Assembly (NCBI GenBank): GCA_900321335.1
Contig: ONVR01000134.1
Span: forward strand, 1-5,103
Direction of reading: 5' to 3'
DNA length: 5,103 bases
DNA from: an uncultured Eubacteriales bacterium
GTDB taxonomy: Bacteria > Bacillota > Clostridia > Oscillospirales > Oscillospiraceae
Every line of letters starts with the position of its first letter. Positions within the stretch are counted from its first letter, which is position 1. A program made the translations under genes and the position numbers. Positions 1 through 4,837 of this stretch are shown piece after piece. The notes below the pieces were generated by a model. That model was given only the letters and a program-made list of their open reading frames with translations, did not search any database and had not been told where the DNA came from.

Positions 1-813
1 ACCTGCTTTTCCGTGAACAACATGCTCCGGGCGGAGTGCTACAAGCAGCGCATGGAGCGGGGCCTTTCCTTCTTTGAGTTCAACTACATGATCATGCAGA
101 GCTACGACTTTTACTACCTGTTCCAGCACTACGGCTGCAATATGCAGTTCGGCGGCGACGACCAGTGGTCCAATATGCTCGGCGGCACGGAGTTGATCCG
201 CAAGAAGCTGGGCAAGGATGCCCACGCCATGACCATCACCCTGCTGACGGACTCCAACGGCAACAAGATGGGCAAGACCGCCGGCAACGCCGTGTGGCTC
301 GATCCCAACAAGACCTCGCCCTACGACTTCTACCAGTACTGGCGGAACGTGGGCGACGCCGACGTGATGAAGTGCCTGAAGATGCTTACCTTCCTGCCCC
401 TGGAGCAGATCTGGGAGATGGAGAAGTGGCCGGACAACCGGATCAATGAGAAAAAGGAGATCCTGGCCTACGAGCTTACGGCTCTTGTCCACGGCCAGCA
501 GGAGGCGGACAAGGCCCAGGCCTCTGCAAGAGCCATGTTCGGCGGCAGCGGCGAGGGGGCAGAACTGCCTACCACGGAGCTGACGGCGTCGGACCTCACA
601 GACGGCGCCATCGGTATTCTGGACGTTCTGGTCAAAACGGGTCTGTGCTCCAGCAAGGGCGACGCCAGACGCAACGTCCAGCAGGGCGGCGTGGAGGCCG
701 GCGGTGAGAAGGTCACGGATATCGCCAGGACCTTTACCGCGGCGGAGCTGTCCGGCGATGGCCTGGTGGTCAAGCGTGGAAAAAAGAATTTCCGAAAAGT
801 TGTGCTGCAGTAA
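1..813 (+). CDS. tyrS: Tyrosyl-tRNA synthetase, C-terminal 270 residues (5' end outside window)
   Basis: Class I aminoacyl-tRNA synthetase that charges tRNA-Tyr with tyrosine in the cytoplasm. The frame is open from base 1, so the N-terminal part with the HIGH motif lies outside the window; an internal GTG at 13 is not the start. What is seen, in fragment numbering: FSVNNML at residues 3-9, the tyrosine-pocket stretch QSYDF and the block GGDDQW, a KMSKS-type loop written KMGKT at residues 89-93 (bases 265-279), then AVWLDP and KTSPYDFYQYW as in bacterial TyrRS. The C-terminal ~65 residues (GILDVLVKTGL onward, ending VKRGKKNFRKV) form the S4-like RNA-binding domain. The C-terminus is complete and the stop is TAA at 811-813. 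An upstream T-box, frequent for tyrS in Firmicutes, cannot be assessed here. No frameshift is seen. Identification is very secure. Confidence 0.97.
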   Translation, partial: TCFSVNNMLRAECYKQRMERGLSFFEFNYMIMQSYDFYYLFQHYGCNMQFGGDDQWSNMLGGTELIRKKLGKDAHAMTITLLTDSNGNKMGKTAGNAVWLDPNKTSPYDFYQYWRNVGDADVMKCLKMLTFLPLEQIWEMEKWPDNRINEKKEILAYELTALVHGQQEADKAQASARAMFGGSGEGAELPTTELTASDLTDGAIGILDVLVKTGLCSSKGDARRNVQQGGVEAGGEKVTDIARTFTAAELSGDGLVVKRGKKNFRKVVLQ

Positions 814-816
814 AAC

Positions 817-855
817 AAAAATACGCTGACGCGAAAGGCGCCAGCGTATTTTTTT
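817..855. terminator. Bidirectional intrinsic terminator between tyrS and the SASP gene
   Basis: The left arm (817-832, A-rich then TACGCTGACGC) pairs with the right arm (838-852) around a GAAAG loop, with a single A-C mismatch. On the plus strand the stem runs into seven T (849-855), so it ends tyrS 3 bases after the stop codon. On the minus strand the complement of the A-tract 817-821 supplies a T-tract, so the same hairpin ends the convergent spore protein transcript. One element serving both converging genes is inferred from this symmetry. Confidence 0.9.
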
Positions 856-868
856 GCCTCACGGGAAC

Positions 869-1060
869 TCAGTGCATGCTGCTCTCGTAGGACTCGATCA
901 TCTTCTTGACCATCTGGCCGCCGATGGAACCGGCCTGCTTGGAGGTCAGATCACCGTTGTAGCCCTGCTTCAGGGAAACGCCGACCTCAGAGGCGGCCTC
1001 CATCTTGAAGCGGTCCATGGCCTCCCGGGCGCTGGGGTTCATGATGCTAGAACTTGACAT
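869..1060 (-). CDS. Alpha/beta-type small acid-soluble spore protein (SASP)
   Basis: 63-residue protein of the alpha/beta SASP family. Such proteins coat DNA in the developing spore, protect it from UV and chemical damage, and are degraded at germination to feed outgrowth. The sequence shows the family's two blocks. The first is FKMEAASEVGV (residues 18-28), containing the E-x-A-S-E type site where the germination protease GPR cuts. The second is GDLTSKQAGSIGG (36-48) followed by QMVKKMIESYE (49-59), the C-terminal DNA-binding helix. Length matches the usual 60-75 residues. The ATG at 1060 is chosen because AAGGAG (1072-1077) lies 11 bases upstream; the in-frame GTG at 1069 is too close to it, and the longer open frame upstream runs through the promoter and the metY terminator. 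The gene is monocistronic, converges on tyrS and lies 158 bases downstream of metY. It implies a spore-forming host. Which ssp paralogue it is cannot be told. Confidence 0.95.
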   Translation of the reverse strand: MSSSSIMNPSAREAMDRFKMEAASEVGVSLKQGYNGDLTSKQAGSIGGQMVKKMIESYESSMH

Positions 1061-1094
1061 ATGGTTCACAACTCCTTGATCGTTGATTTGTACA

Positions 1095-1110
1095 GACGCA
1101 AGATTGCGTC
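1095..1110. repeat. Perfect inverted repeat in the SASP 5' untranslated region
   Basis: GACGCAA-GA-TTGCGTC is a perfect 7-2-7 dyad; as RNA on the minus strand it would fold as a 6-bp stem with a 4-base loop. Relative to the proposed sigma-G-like promoter it lies only a few bases downstream of the expected transcription start (~1114), so it could be a 5'-end stem that stabilises the mRNA, or an operator. The repeat itself is certain; its function is inference. Confidence 0.6.
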
Positions 1111-1120
1111 TTTCGATACT

Positions 1121-1150
1121 TAGAATGGCCCGTTTCACCGGGAATAAACA
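1121..1150 (-). promoter_or_regulatory. Sigma-G-like promoter for the SASP gene
   Basis: On the minus strand CATTCTA (1121-1127) matches the sigma-G -10 consensus CATNHTA fully. TGTTTA (1145-1150), with a 17-base spacer, matches the -35 consensus GHATR at four of five positions. Forespore sigma-G control is the established regulation of alpha/beta SASP genes. The expected start near 1114 would give a leader of about 54 bases containing the AAGGAG ribosome binding site. Sigma-F recognises a related -35, so overlap with it is possible. Confidence 0.65.
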
Positions 1151-1174
1151 GGAAAGATTAACCGCCTGCAAAGC

Positions 1175-1209
1175 AAAAAAATACCGTCGGATCACCGACG
1201 GTATTTTTT
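1175..1209 (-). terminator. Intrinsic terminator of metY
   Basis: On the minus strand a perfect stem ATACCGTCGG / CCGACGGTAT closes a TGAT loop, is flanked by A and T tracts that extend the pairing, and runs into seven T (complement of 1175-1181). It begins 9 bases after the metY stop codon. The plus strand also has a T-tract (1204-1209), but no plus-strand gene ends here. It separates metY from the spore gene's own promoter. Confidence 0.93.
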
Positions 1210-1218
1210 GAATTTTTA

Positions 1219-2499
1219 TCACAGTGCTGCAAATCCTTTTTCCAGATCCGCCAGAATATCATCGATATGCTCGGTGCCGATGGACAGGCGAATGGTGCTG
1301 GGCTTGATGCCTTGATCCAGCAGCTCCGCCTCCGTCAGCTGGGAGTGGGTGGTGGTAGCGGGGTGGATCACCAGACTTTTTACGTCCGCCACGTTTGCCA
1401 GCAGGGAGAACAGCTCCAGATGATCGATAAAGGCGTGGGCCTGCTCCTGGCCGCCTTTGATATCAAAGGTAAATATGCTGCCGCCGCCGTTGGGGAAATA
1501 CCGTTCATACAGGGCGTGCTCCGGGTGATCGGGAAGAGAGGGGTGGTTCACGTGGTCCACCAGAGGGTGGTTGGCCAGATAGGCCACGACCTTTTTCGTG
1601 TTTTCCCCATGCCGTTCCAGACGCAGGGAAAGCGTCTCCACGCCCTGCAGCAGTAAAAAGGCGTTGAACGGGGAGATGGCAGCGCCGGTATCCCGGAGGA
1701 GAATGGCCCGGATGTAGGTGACAAACGCCGCCGGACCGGCCGCATCGACAAAGGATACGCCGTGATAGCTGGGGTTGGCCTCGGCGATGGGAGCGTATCT
1801 GCCGCTGGCCTTCCAGTCAAATTTGCCCCCGTCCACGATCACGCCGCCCAGGGTGGTGCCGTGGCCGCCCAGGAATTTTGTGGCGGAGTGGACCACGATG
1901 TCCGCGCCGTGTTCAATGGGGCGGATCCAGTAGGGAGTGCCGAAGGTGTTATCAATGACCAGAGGCAGCCCGTGCCGGTGGGCAATGGCCGCGATGGCGT
2001 CGATGTCCGGAATATCGCTGTTGGGATTGCCCAAGGTCTCGATGAAAATGGCCTTCGTCCTGTCGTTGATGGCCGCCTCGGTCTCGGCCAGATCATGGAT
2101 GTTGACAAAGGTGGTGCTTACCCCGTACAGAGGAAGGGTGTGGGCCAGCAGATTGTAGCTGCCGCCGTAAATGGTTTTCTGGGCCACGATGTTGTCCCCG
2201 GCGGCGGTCAGCGCCTGAATGGCGTAGGTAATGGCAGCGGCGCCGGAGGCCACCGCCAGTGCCGCCACGCCGCCCTCCAGAGCGGCCACGCGCTTTTCCA
2301 GCACCTCCTGGGTGGAGTTGGTCAGACGGCCGTAGATATTGCCGGCGTCGGTAAGACCGAAACGGGCCGCCGCATGGGCGGAATCCCGGAAGACGTAAGA
2401 AGTGGTCTGGTAGATGGGCACCGCCCGGGCATCCGTGGCGGGATCGGGCTGCTCCTGGCCCACGTGAAGCTGTAAGGTCTCAAATTTATAGTTGCTCAT
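1219..2499 (-). CDS. metY: O-acetylhomoserine sulfhydrylase (O-acetylhomoserine aminocarboxypropyltransferase)
   Basis: Cytoplasmic PLP enzyme of the Cys/Met metabolism family. It joins O-acetyl-L-homoserine with sulfide to give homocysteine and acetate (direct sulfhydrylation in methionine synthesis); some members also act on O-acetylserine. At 426 residues it has the family's usual length. Seen: YGRLTNST (56-63), which contributes the Tyr and Arg that bind PLP phosphate across the dimer; ASGAAA (84-89), part of the phosphate cup; DNTFGTP (183-189), whose Asp holds the PLP ring nitrogen; SATKFLGGHG (205-214) with the PLP lysine K208; HPATTTHSQL (379-388); and STIRLSIG (401-408) with the substrate-carboxylate Arg404. 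The long block around 231-300 is typical of OAH sulfhydrylases rather than the shorter MetB/MetC enzymes. ATG 2499 is chosen because AAAGGAG (2510-2516) lies 10 bases upstream; the in-frame TTG at 2508 lies one base from that site. It is preceded by a Cys-rich leader ORF and followed by its own terminator. Gene name fairly sure; exact acyl donor is inferred. Confidence 0.95.
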   Translation of the reverse strand: MSNYKFETLQLHVGQEQPDPATDARAVPIYQTTSYVFRDSAHAAARFGLTDAGNIYGRLTNSTQEVLEKRVAALEGGVAALAVASGAAAITYAIQALTAAGDNIVAQKTIYGGSYNLLAHTLPLYGVSTTFVNIHDLAETEAAINDRTKAIFIETLGNPNSDIPDIDAIAAIAHRHGLPLVIDNTFGTPYWIRPIEHGADIVVHSATKFLGGHGTTLGGVIVDGGKFDWKASGRYAPIAEANPSYHGVSFVDAAGPAAFVTYIRAILLRDTGAAISPFNAFLLLQGVETLSLRLERHGENTKKVVAYLANHPLVDHVNHPSLPDHPEHALYERYFPNGGGSIFTFDIKGGQEQAHAFIDHLELFSLLANVADVKSLVIHPATTTHSQLTEAELLDQGIKPSTIRLSIGTEHIDDILADLEKGFAAL

Positions 2500-2502
2500 T
2501 TT

Positions 2503-2520
2503 TTTCAATCTCCTTTGAAA
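2503..2520 (-). promoter_or_regulatory. metY ribosome binding site displayed in a small hairpin loop
   Basis: On the minus strand TTTCAA and TTGAAA form a perfect 6-bp inverted repeat with the Shine-Dalgarno core AGGAGA exactly in the 6-base loop, ending 3 bases before the ATG at 2499. The stem is AU-rich and weak, so it may simply present the site to the ribosome. The repeat is seen directly; a role is inference. Confidence 0.5.
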
Positions 2521-2525
2521 GTTGT

Positions 2526-2669
2526 ATACACGCCGTTTTCGCGGCTGAAATCGTCAAGCGTCCGTGTACCCTGCGGTACAGAGACAGCACCTGCTGTTTT
2601 CTGCCCTGCCGGCGGGCATTCGCCCCCGGCGGAAGTTGCCGCGGATGTGCTTTGCCAGAATGTACCGCA
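2526..2669 (-). promoter_or_regulatory. Candidate Cys-codon attenuator: four mutually exclusive pairing segments in the metY leader RNA
   Basis: Four segments on the minus strand compete. Segment A, TGCGGTACA (2669-2661), overlaps the leader start codon. Segment B, TGTACCGCA (2580-2572), begins with the third Cys codon. Segment C, GGTACACG (2570-2563), follows B. Segment D, CGTGTAT (2532-2526), lies shortly before the metY ribosome binding site. A:B is 9 perfect pairs, B:C is 6 perfect pairs closing a GCAG loop, and C:D is 6 pairs plus one G-U. A further stem ACAGC/GCTGT (2597-2593 with 2588-2584) holds Cys codons 28-29, and GCCG/CGGC (2545-2542 with 2535-2532) lies between C and D. A ribosome stalled on the Cys codons would cover B and free C to pair with D. 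No T-tract follows any stem, so this is not a classical terminator. Complementarity is seen; regulation is inferred. Confidence 0.55.
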
Positions 2670-2670
2670 T
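2554..2670 (-). CDS. Cys-rich leader peptide ORF upstream of metY (38 aa)
   Basis: A 38-codon ORF not long enough for usual gene calling. It starts with ATG at 2670, nine bases after GAAGGGAG (2680-2687), a good ribosome binding site, and ends with TGA at 2554-2556, 54 bases before the metY ATG. It lies about 47 bases after the predicted start of a strong promoter, so it should be the first ORF on the metY mRNA. The N-terminal half is strongly basic (MRYILAKHIRGNFRRGR). Near the C-terminus is R-C-C-L-C-T (residues 27-32), using codons TGC TGT CTC TGT. Three Cys in four codons upstream of a sulfide-assimilation gene suggests a cysteine-sensing leader peptide, as known for cysteine-responsive leader ORFs in mycobacteria. 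It could instead be a small functional peptide that binds metal through Cys. I do not recognise an established family, and I infer the role from position and composition. Confidence 0.7.
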   Translation of the reverse strand: MRYILAKHIRGNFRRGRMPAGRAENSRCCLCTAGYTDA

Positions 2671-2695
2671 AGCGAAACGCTCCCTTCAAAGAAAT

Positions 2696-2720
2696 TACAT
2701 ACTTGATTAGTAGGTATGTA
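2696..2720. promoter_or_regulatory. 25-bp palindromic operator at the metY transcription start, possibly Rrf2-family (CymR/IscR type)
   Basis: TACATAC and GTATGTA are perfect 7-bp inverted arms separated by 11 bp (TTGATTAGTAG on the plus strand). The element starts 4 bp downstream of the -10 box and covers the expected start (~2717), a classical repressor position. Overall size and the ATAC...GTAT ends with an internal TTGA resemble Rrf2-family sites such as those of IscR and CymR. CymR represses cysteine and sulfur genes in Firmicutes. The palindrome is certain; the regulator is inferred from the target gene and site shape. Confidence 0.6.
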
Positions 2721-2723
2721 GGG

Positions 2724-2752
2724 ATAATAGCACAGGGATCGCCGTCTGTCAA
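2724..2752 (-). promoter_or_regulatory. Strong housekeeping-type promoter of the leader ORF and metY
   Basis: On the minus strand TTGACA (2747-2752) is a perfect -35, followed after exactly 17 bp by TATTAT (2724-2729), a 5 of 6 match to the -10 box. Transcription should start near A2717, giving a ~218-base leader before metY. Such a strong promoter with an operator on its start site suggests high expression that is actively repressed when sulfur amino acids are sufficient (inference). Confidence 0.85.
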
Positions 2753-2783
2753 TCGTTTTTTTACTTTTTCTGAAATTTTTTTT
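2753..2783 (-). promoter_or_regulatory. A-tract UP-element-like region upstream of the metY promoter
   Basis: Directly upstream of the metY -35 box the minus strand carries three A-tracts of 8, 5 and 7 bases (complements of 2776-2783, 2765-2769 and 2756-2762) in an otherwise GC-rich locus. Their position matches where the RNA polymerase alpha subunits contact UP elements. They also lie upstream of the divergent pepP promoter and may curve the DNA. Composition is seen; function is inferred. Confidence 0.5.
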
Positions 2784-2801
2784 CGGCGCGTATACAAAGC
2801 C

Positions 2802-2830
2802 TTTTTTCCCAGCCGGGAAAATGTTATAAT
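2802..2830 (+). promoter_or_regulatory. Extended -10 promoter of pepP
   Basis: TATAAT (2825-2830) is a perfect -10 box preceded by TGT (2822-2824), giving the extended -10 form that needs little -35. At 17 bp upstream there is only a T-run (2802-2807), a poor -35. The start would fall near 2837, leaving a leader of roughly 37 bases with GGAGG at 2863-2867. It diverges from the metY promoter, with about 50 bp between the two -35 positions. Confidence 0.75.
2804..2821. repeat. Perfect inverted repeat inside the pepP promoter
   Basis: TTTTCCC-AGCC-GGGAAAA is a perfect 7-4-7 dyad in the spacer just upstream of the extended -10 box. No T-tract follows it on either strand, so it is not a terminator, and it would not be transcribed from the predicted pepP start. 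Its place suggests a regulator binding site controlling pepP. Repeat certain, role inferred. Confidence 0.55.
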
Positions 2831-2873
2831 GGCAATGGAAAAAACAGTTGGATCACACAAACGGAGGTATATG

Positions 2874-4691
2874 ATGGATCGCAAACAGCCATATTTTGAC
2901 CGTGTCTGTGCCCTGCGGGAGCGGATGGAGCAGACCGGGATCGACGCTTATCTTGTCCTTACCGACGACTTCCACGCATCGGAGTACGTGGGGGACCATT
3001 TCAAATGCCGGGCCTGGGTGTCCGGGTTTACCGGCTCAGCCGGCATCCTCGCGGTGACGAAAAACGCCGCCGGTCTCTGGACGGACGGCCGGTATTTTAT
3101 CCAGGCGGCGGATCAGCTTGCGGGCACCGGCATCACCCTGTATAAGAGCGGCCAGCCGGGCGTTCCCACCCTGAGCGCTTATCTGGCGGAGAATCTGCGG
3201 GAGGGACAGTGTGTGGGCTATGACGGCCGCACGGTGACGGTGGATTATGCCAAAGGTCTGAAGGAAGCGCTCCGGGCCAAAAACGTCACCTTCCGGGAGA
3301 ACGTGGACCTGGTGGGGCAGCTCTGGACGGACCGTCCCGCCCTGCCGGAGCAGAAGATCTGGCTGCTGGGGGAGCAGTACACAGGCAAGAGCCGCGCCCG
3401 GAAGCTCACAGAGCTCCGGCAGGCCCTGGAAGAGGAGAACGCCGGGGCGATCCTCATCGCCTCTCTGGACGATATCGCCTGGCTGTATAACCTGCGGGGG
3501 AGCGACATTGCCTACAACCCGGTGGCCCTGGCCTATACCCTCGTGTATCCGGACCGGGCGGTGCTGTACATCAGCCCGAAGGCGACAGAGGGCGAGGCGG
3601 CGGAGGCGCTGGCAGCCGACGGGGTAGAACTGCGGCCCTACCTGCAGGTGTACGAGGATCTGAAGAAGCTGGAGAAGGGAACGCGCCTCTGGGCGGACAC
3701 GGGATGCATCAACGTGGCGCTGCTGGGCGCTGTGAGCCGGGACGTGGAGCTGGTCGATAAACCCTCTCCCACGACTCTTGCCAAGGCCATTAAGACGCCG
3801 GAAGAGATGGAGAATATGCGTCTTGCCCACATTCAGGACGGGGTAGCCGTGACCAAGGCCATTTACTGGATCAAACAGCAGCGGGAGACGCAGGCCTTCC
3901 GGGAGGGCAAAATCACGGAGCTCACCGTCAGCGAAAAACTGGCCCAATGCCGGAAAGAGCGTCCCGGTTTTCTGGAGCTGAGCTTCGAGTCCATCGTGGC
4001 CACAGGCCCCCACGGGGCCATCGTTCACTACGATCCCACCCCGGAGACGGATATCCCCATCCAGGACAATACGTTCCTGCTTATGGATACGGGCGGCCAG
4101 TACATGCAGGGCACCACGGACATCACCCGGACCATCGTGCTGGGGACCGTCACCGGGGAGATGAAAAAGCACTTTACCGCTGTGCTTCGGGGCAATCTGG
4201 CCCTGGGTGGGGCGAAGTTCAAGCACGGCTGTACCGGGGTCAACCTGGATTATCTGGCCCGCAGTCCCCTGTGGGAAATGGGGCTGGATTACAACCACGG
4301 CACGGGCCACGGAGTGGGCTACCTGCTCAACGTCCACGAGGGGCCCAACGGCATCCGCCTCCGGGACGCGGGGGGCAAGGTGGGCACCGTGCTGGAGGAG
4401 GGAATGATCACCTCCAACGAGCCGGGCTTTTACCTGGAGGGGCAGTACGGCATCCGCTGTGAGAACCTGATCCTGTGCAAACAGGCGGAGAAGAACGACT
4501 ACGGCCAGTTTATGGCGTTTGAGACCCTGACCATGGTACCCTTCGACGTGGACGCCATCGACCCGGCCCTGCTGTCGGATCGGGAGAAAACGCTGCTCAA
4601 CGACTACCATCAGAAGGTCTATGAGACGCTCTCTCCCTATCTGGAGCCGGAGGAGAGCCAGTGGCTCTTTGCGGTCACCCGGCCGGTGTGA
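2874..4691 (+). CDS. pepP: Xaa-Pro aminopeptidase (aminopeptidase P, M24B), large three-domain form
   Basis: Cytoplasmic metallopeptidase that removes the N-terminal residue from peptides with proline in position two, helping recycle Pro-rich peptides. The 605 residues fit the long (~600 aa) class that includes human XPNPEP1, not the ~440 aa E. coli PepP. Two creatinase-N-type domains (about 8-150 and 160-310) precede the pita-bread M24 domain (about 315-540) and a C-terminal M24_C segment (about 545-605, ending SQWLFAVTRPV). All five metal ligands are present: D405 (MDTGG), D416 (TTDITRT), H479 (HGTGHGVG), E516 (NEPGF) and E530 (RCEN); the proton-shuttle histidines are H385 (AIVHYDP) and H488 (NVHEGP). 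GGAGG at 2863-2867 favours the second of two adjacent ATGs (2874, 6-base gap) over 2871 (3-base gap). The open frame back to 2703 crosses the promoters and is not coding. It has its own promoter and a hairpin downstream. No signal peptide is seen. Confidence 0.95.
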   Translation: MDRKQPYFDRVCALRERMEQTGIDAYLVLTDDFHASEYVGDHFKCRAWVSGFTGSAGILAVTKNAAGLWTDGRYFIQAADQLAGTGITLYKSGQPGVPTLSAYLAENLREGQCVGYDGRTVTVDYAKGLKEALRAKNVTFRENVDLVGQLWTDRPALPEQKIWLLGEQYTGKSRARKLTELRQALEEENAGAILIASLDDIAWLYNLRGSDIAYNPVALAYTLVYPDRAVLYISPKATEGEAAEALAADGVELRPYLQVYEDLKKLEKGTRLWADTGCINVALLGAVSRDVELVDKPSPTTLAKAIKTPEEMENMRLAHIQDGVAVTKAIYWIKQQRETQAFREGKITELTVSEKLAQCRKERPGFLELSFESIVATGPHGAIVHYDPTPETDIPIQDNTFLLMDTGGQYMQGTTDITRTIVLGTVTGEMKKHFTAVLRGNLALGGAKFKHGCTGVNLDYLARSPLWEMGLDYNHGTGHGVGYLLNVHEGPNGIRLRDAGGKVGTVLEEGMITSNEPGFYLEGQYGIRCENLILCKQAEKNDYGQFMAFETLTMVPFDVDAIDPALLSDREKTLLNDYHQKVYETLSPYLEPEESQWLFAVTRPV

Positions 4692-4705
4692 TCCTTTATG
4701 TGTAA

Positions 4706-4750
4706 AAATCCACCGGGAGGTCCGGATCAACCGGACCTCCCGGTGGATTT
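4706..4750. terminator. 20-bp perfect hairpin after pepP, likely terminator
   Basis: Arms 4706-4725 and 4731-4750 are perfectly complementary over 20 bp around an ATCAA loop, starting 14 bases after the pepP stop. The stem begins AAATCCACCGGGAGG. In the plus direction the stem ends in TTT followed by CTCTG, a weak T-tract; in the minus direction it runs into five T (complement of 4704-4708). It most likely ends pepP and may also block antisense transcription. The length and perfection are unusual compared with the 10-16 bp stems elsewhere in the window. Confidence 0.8.
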
Positions 4751-4807
4751 CTCTGAAAGATGACAAAAGTTGCGGCATAGTTGGTGGAGGCAACCGCCTG
4801 CGTGAGA

Positions 4808-4813
4808 TATACT
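4808..4813 (+). promoter_or_regulatory. Possible -10 box for the membrane-tethered regulator gene
   Basis: TATACT matches the -10 consensus at five of six positions and lies 24 bases before the ATG at 4838. No convincing -35 is found at 16-18 bp; TTGGTG (4781-4786) is 21 bp away. A weaker pair, CTGAAA (4753-4758) and CATAGT (4776-4781) with 17-bp spacing, is the alternative. The gene needs a promoter after the pepP hairpin, but this call is tentative. Confidence 0.3.
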
Positions 4814-4837
4814 GCGGACAGAAGGGAGGAATAAACC

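Noticed and set aside
1..813. tyrS as a truncated pseudogene
   Set aside because: The missing N-terminal part is explained by the window edge; the frame is open from base 1 and the visible domains are intact.
1762..2475. 237-codon open frame on the plus strand opposite metY
   Set aside because: Low-complexity Gly/Val/Asp-rich translation antisense to a clear metY; a codon-bias shadow.
2521..2560. Classical terminator in the metY leader
   Set aside because: The stems here (GTACACG/CGTGTAT and GCCG/CGGC) are not followed by a T-tract, so intrinsic termination cannot be claimed.
2563..2590. T-box element suggested by TACCGCAGGGT in the metY leader
   Set aside because: The string only partly resembles the T-box sequence; the UGGN needed to bind the tRNA end is missing (CUGU instead), and no specifier stem or terminator is seen.
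2500..2720. SAM (S-box) riboswitch in the metY leader
   Set aside because: Methionine genes in Firmicutes often have one, but I see none of the conserved S-box core elements, and the leader is occupied by a short ORF.
2703..2873. N-terminal extension of pepP back to 2703
   Set aside because: It would place the pepP promoter and the metY promoter inside coding sequence; GGAGG at 2863 and the family's usual N-terminus support a start at 2871-2874.
2486..2884. 132-codon open frame on the minus strand across the metY leader
   Set aside because: It crosses both promoters and the operator, lacks a ribosome binding site at its start and resembles no family I know. The 38-codon ORF in another frame has the better start signal.
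4751..4837. Structured RNA in the leader of the XRE gene (GCG...CGC and GTTG/CAAC pairings at about 4772-4797)
   Set aside because: Pairing is short and bulged and matches no riboswitch core I recognise; it does not rise above chance.
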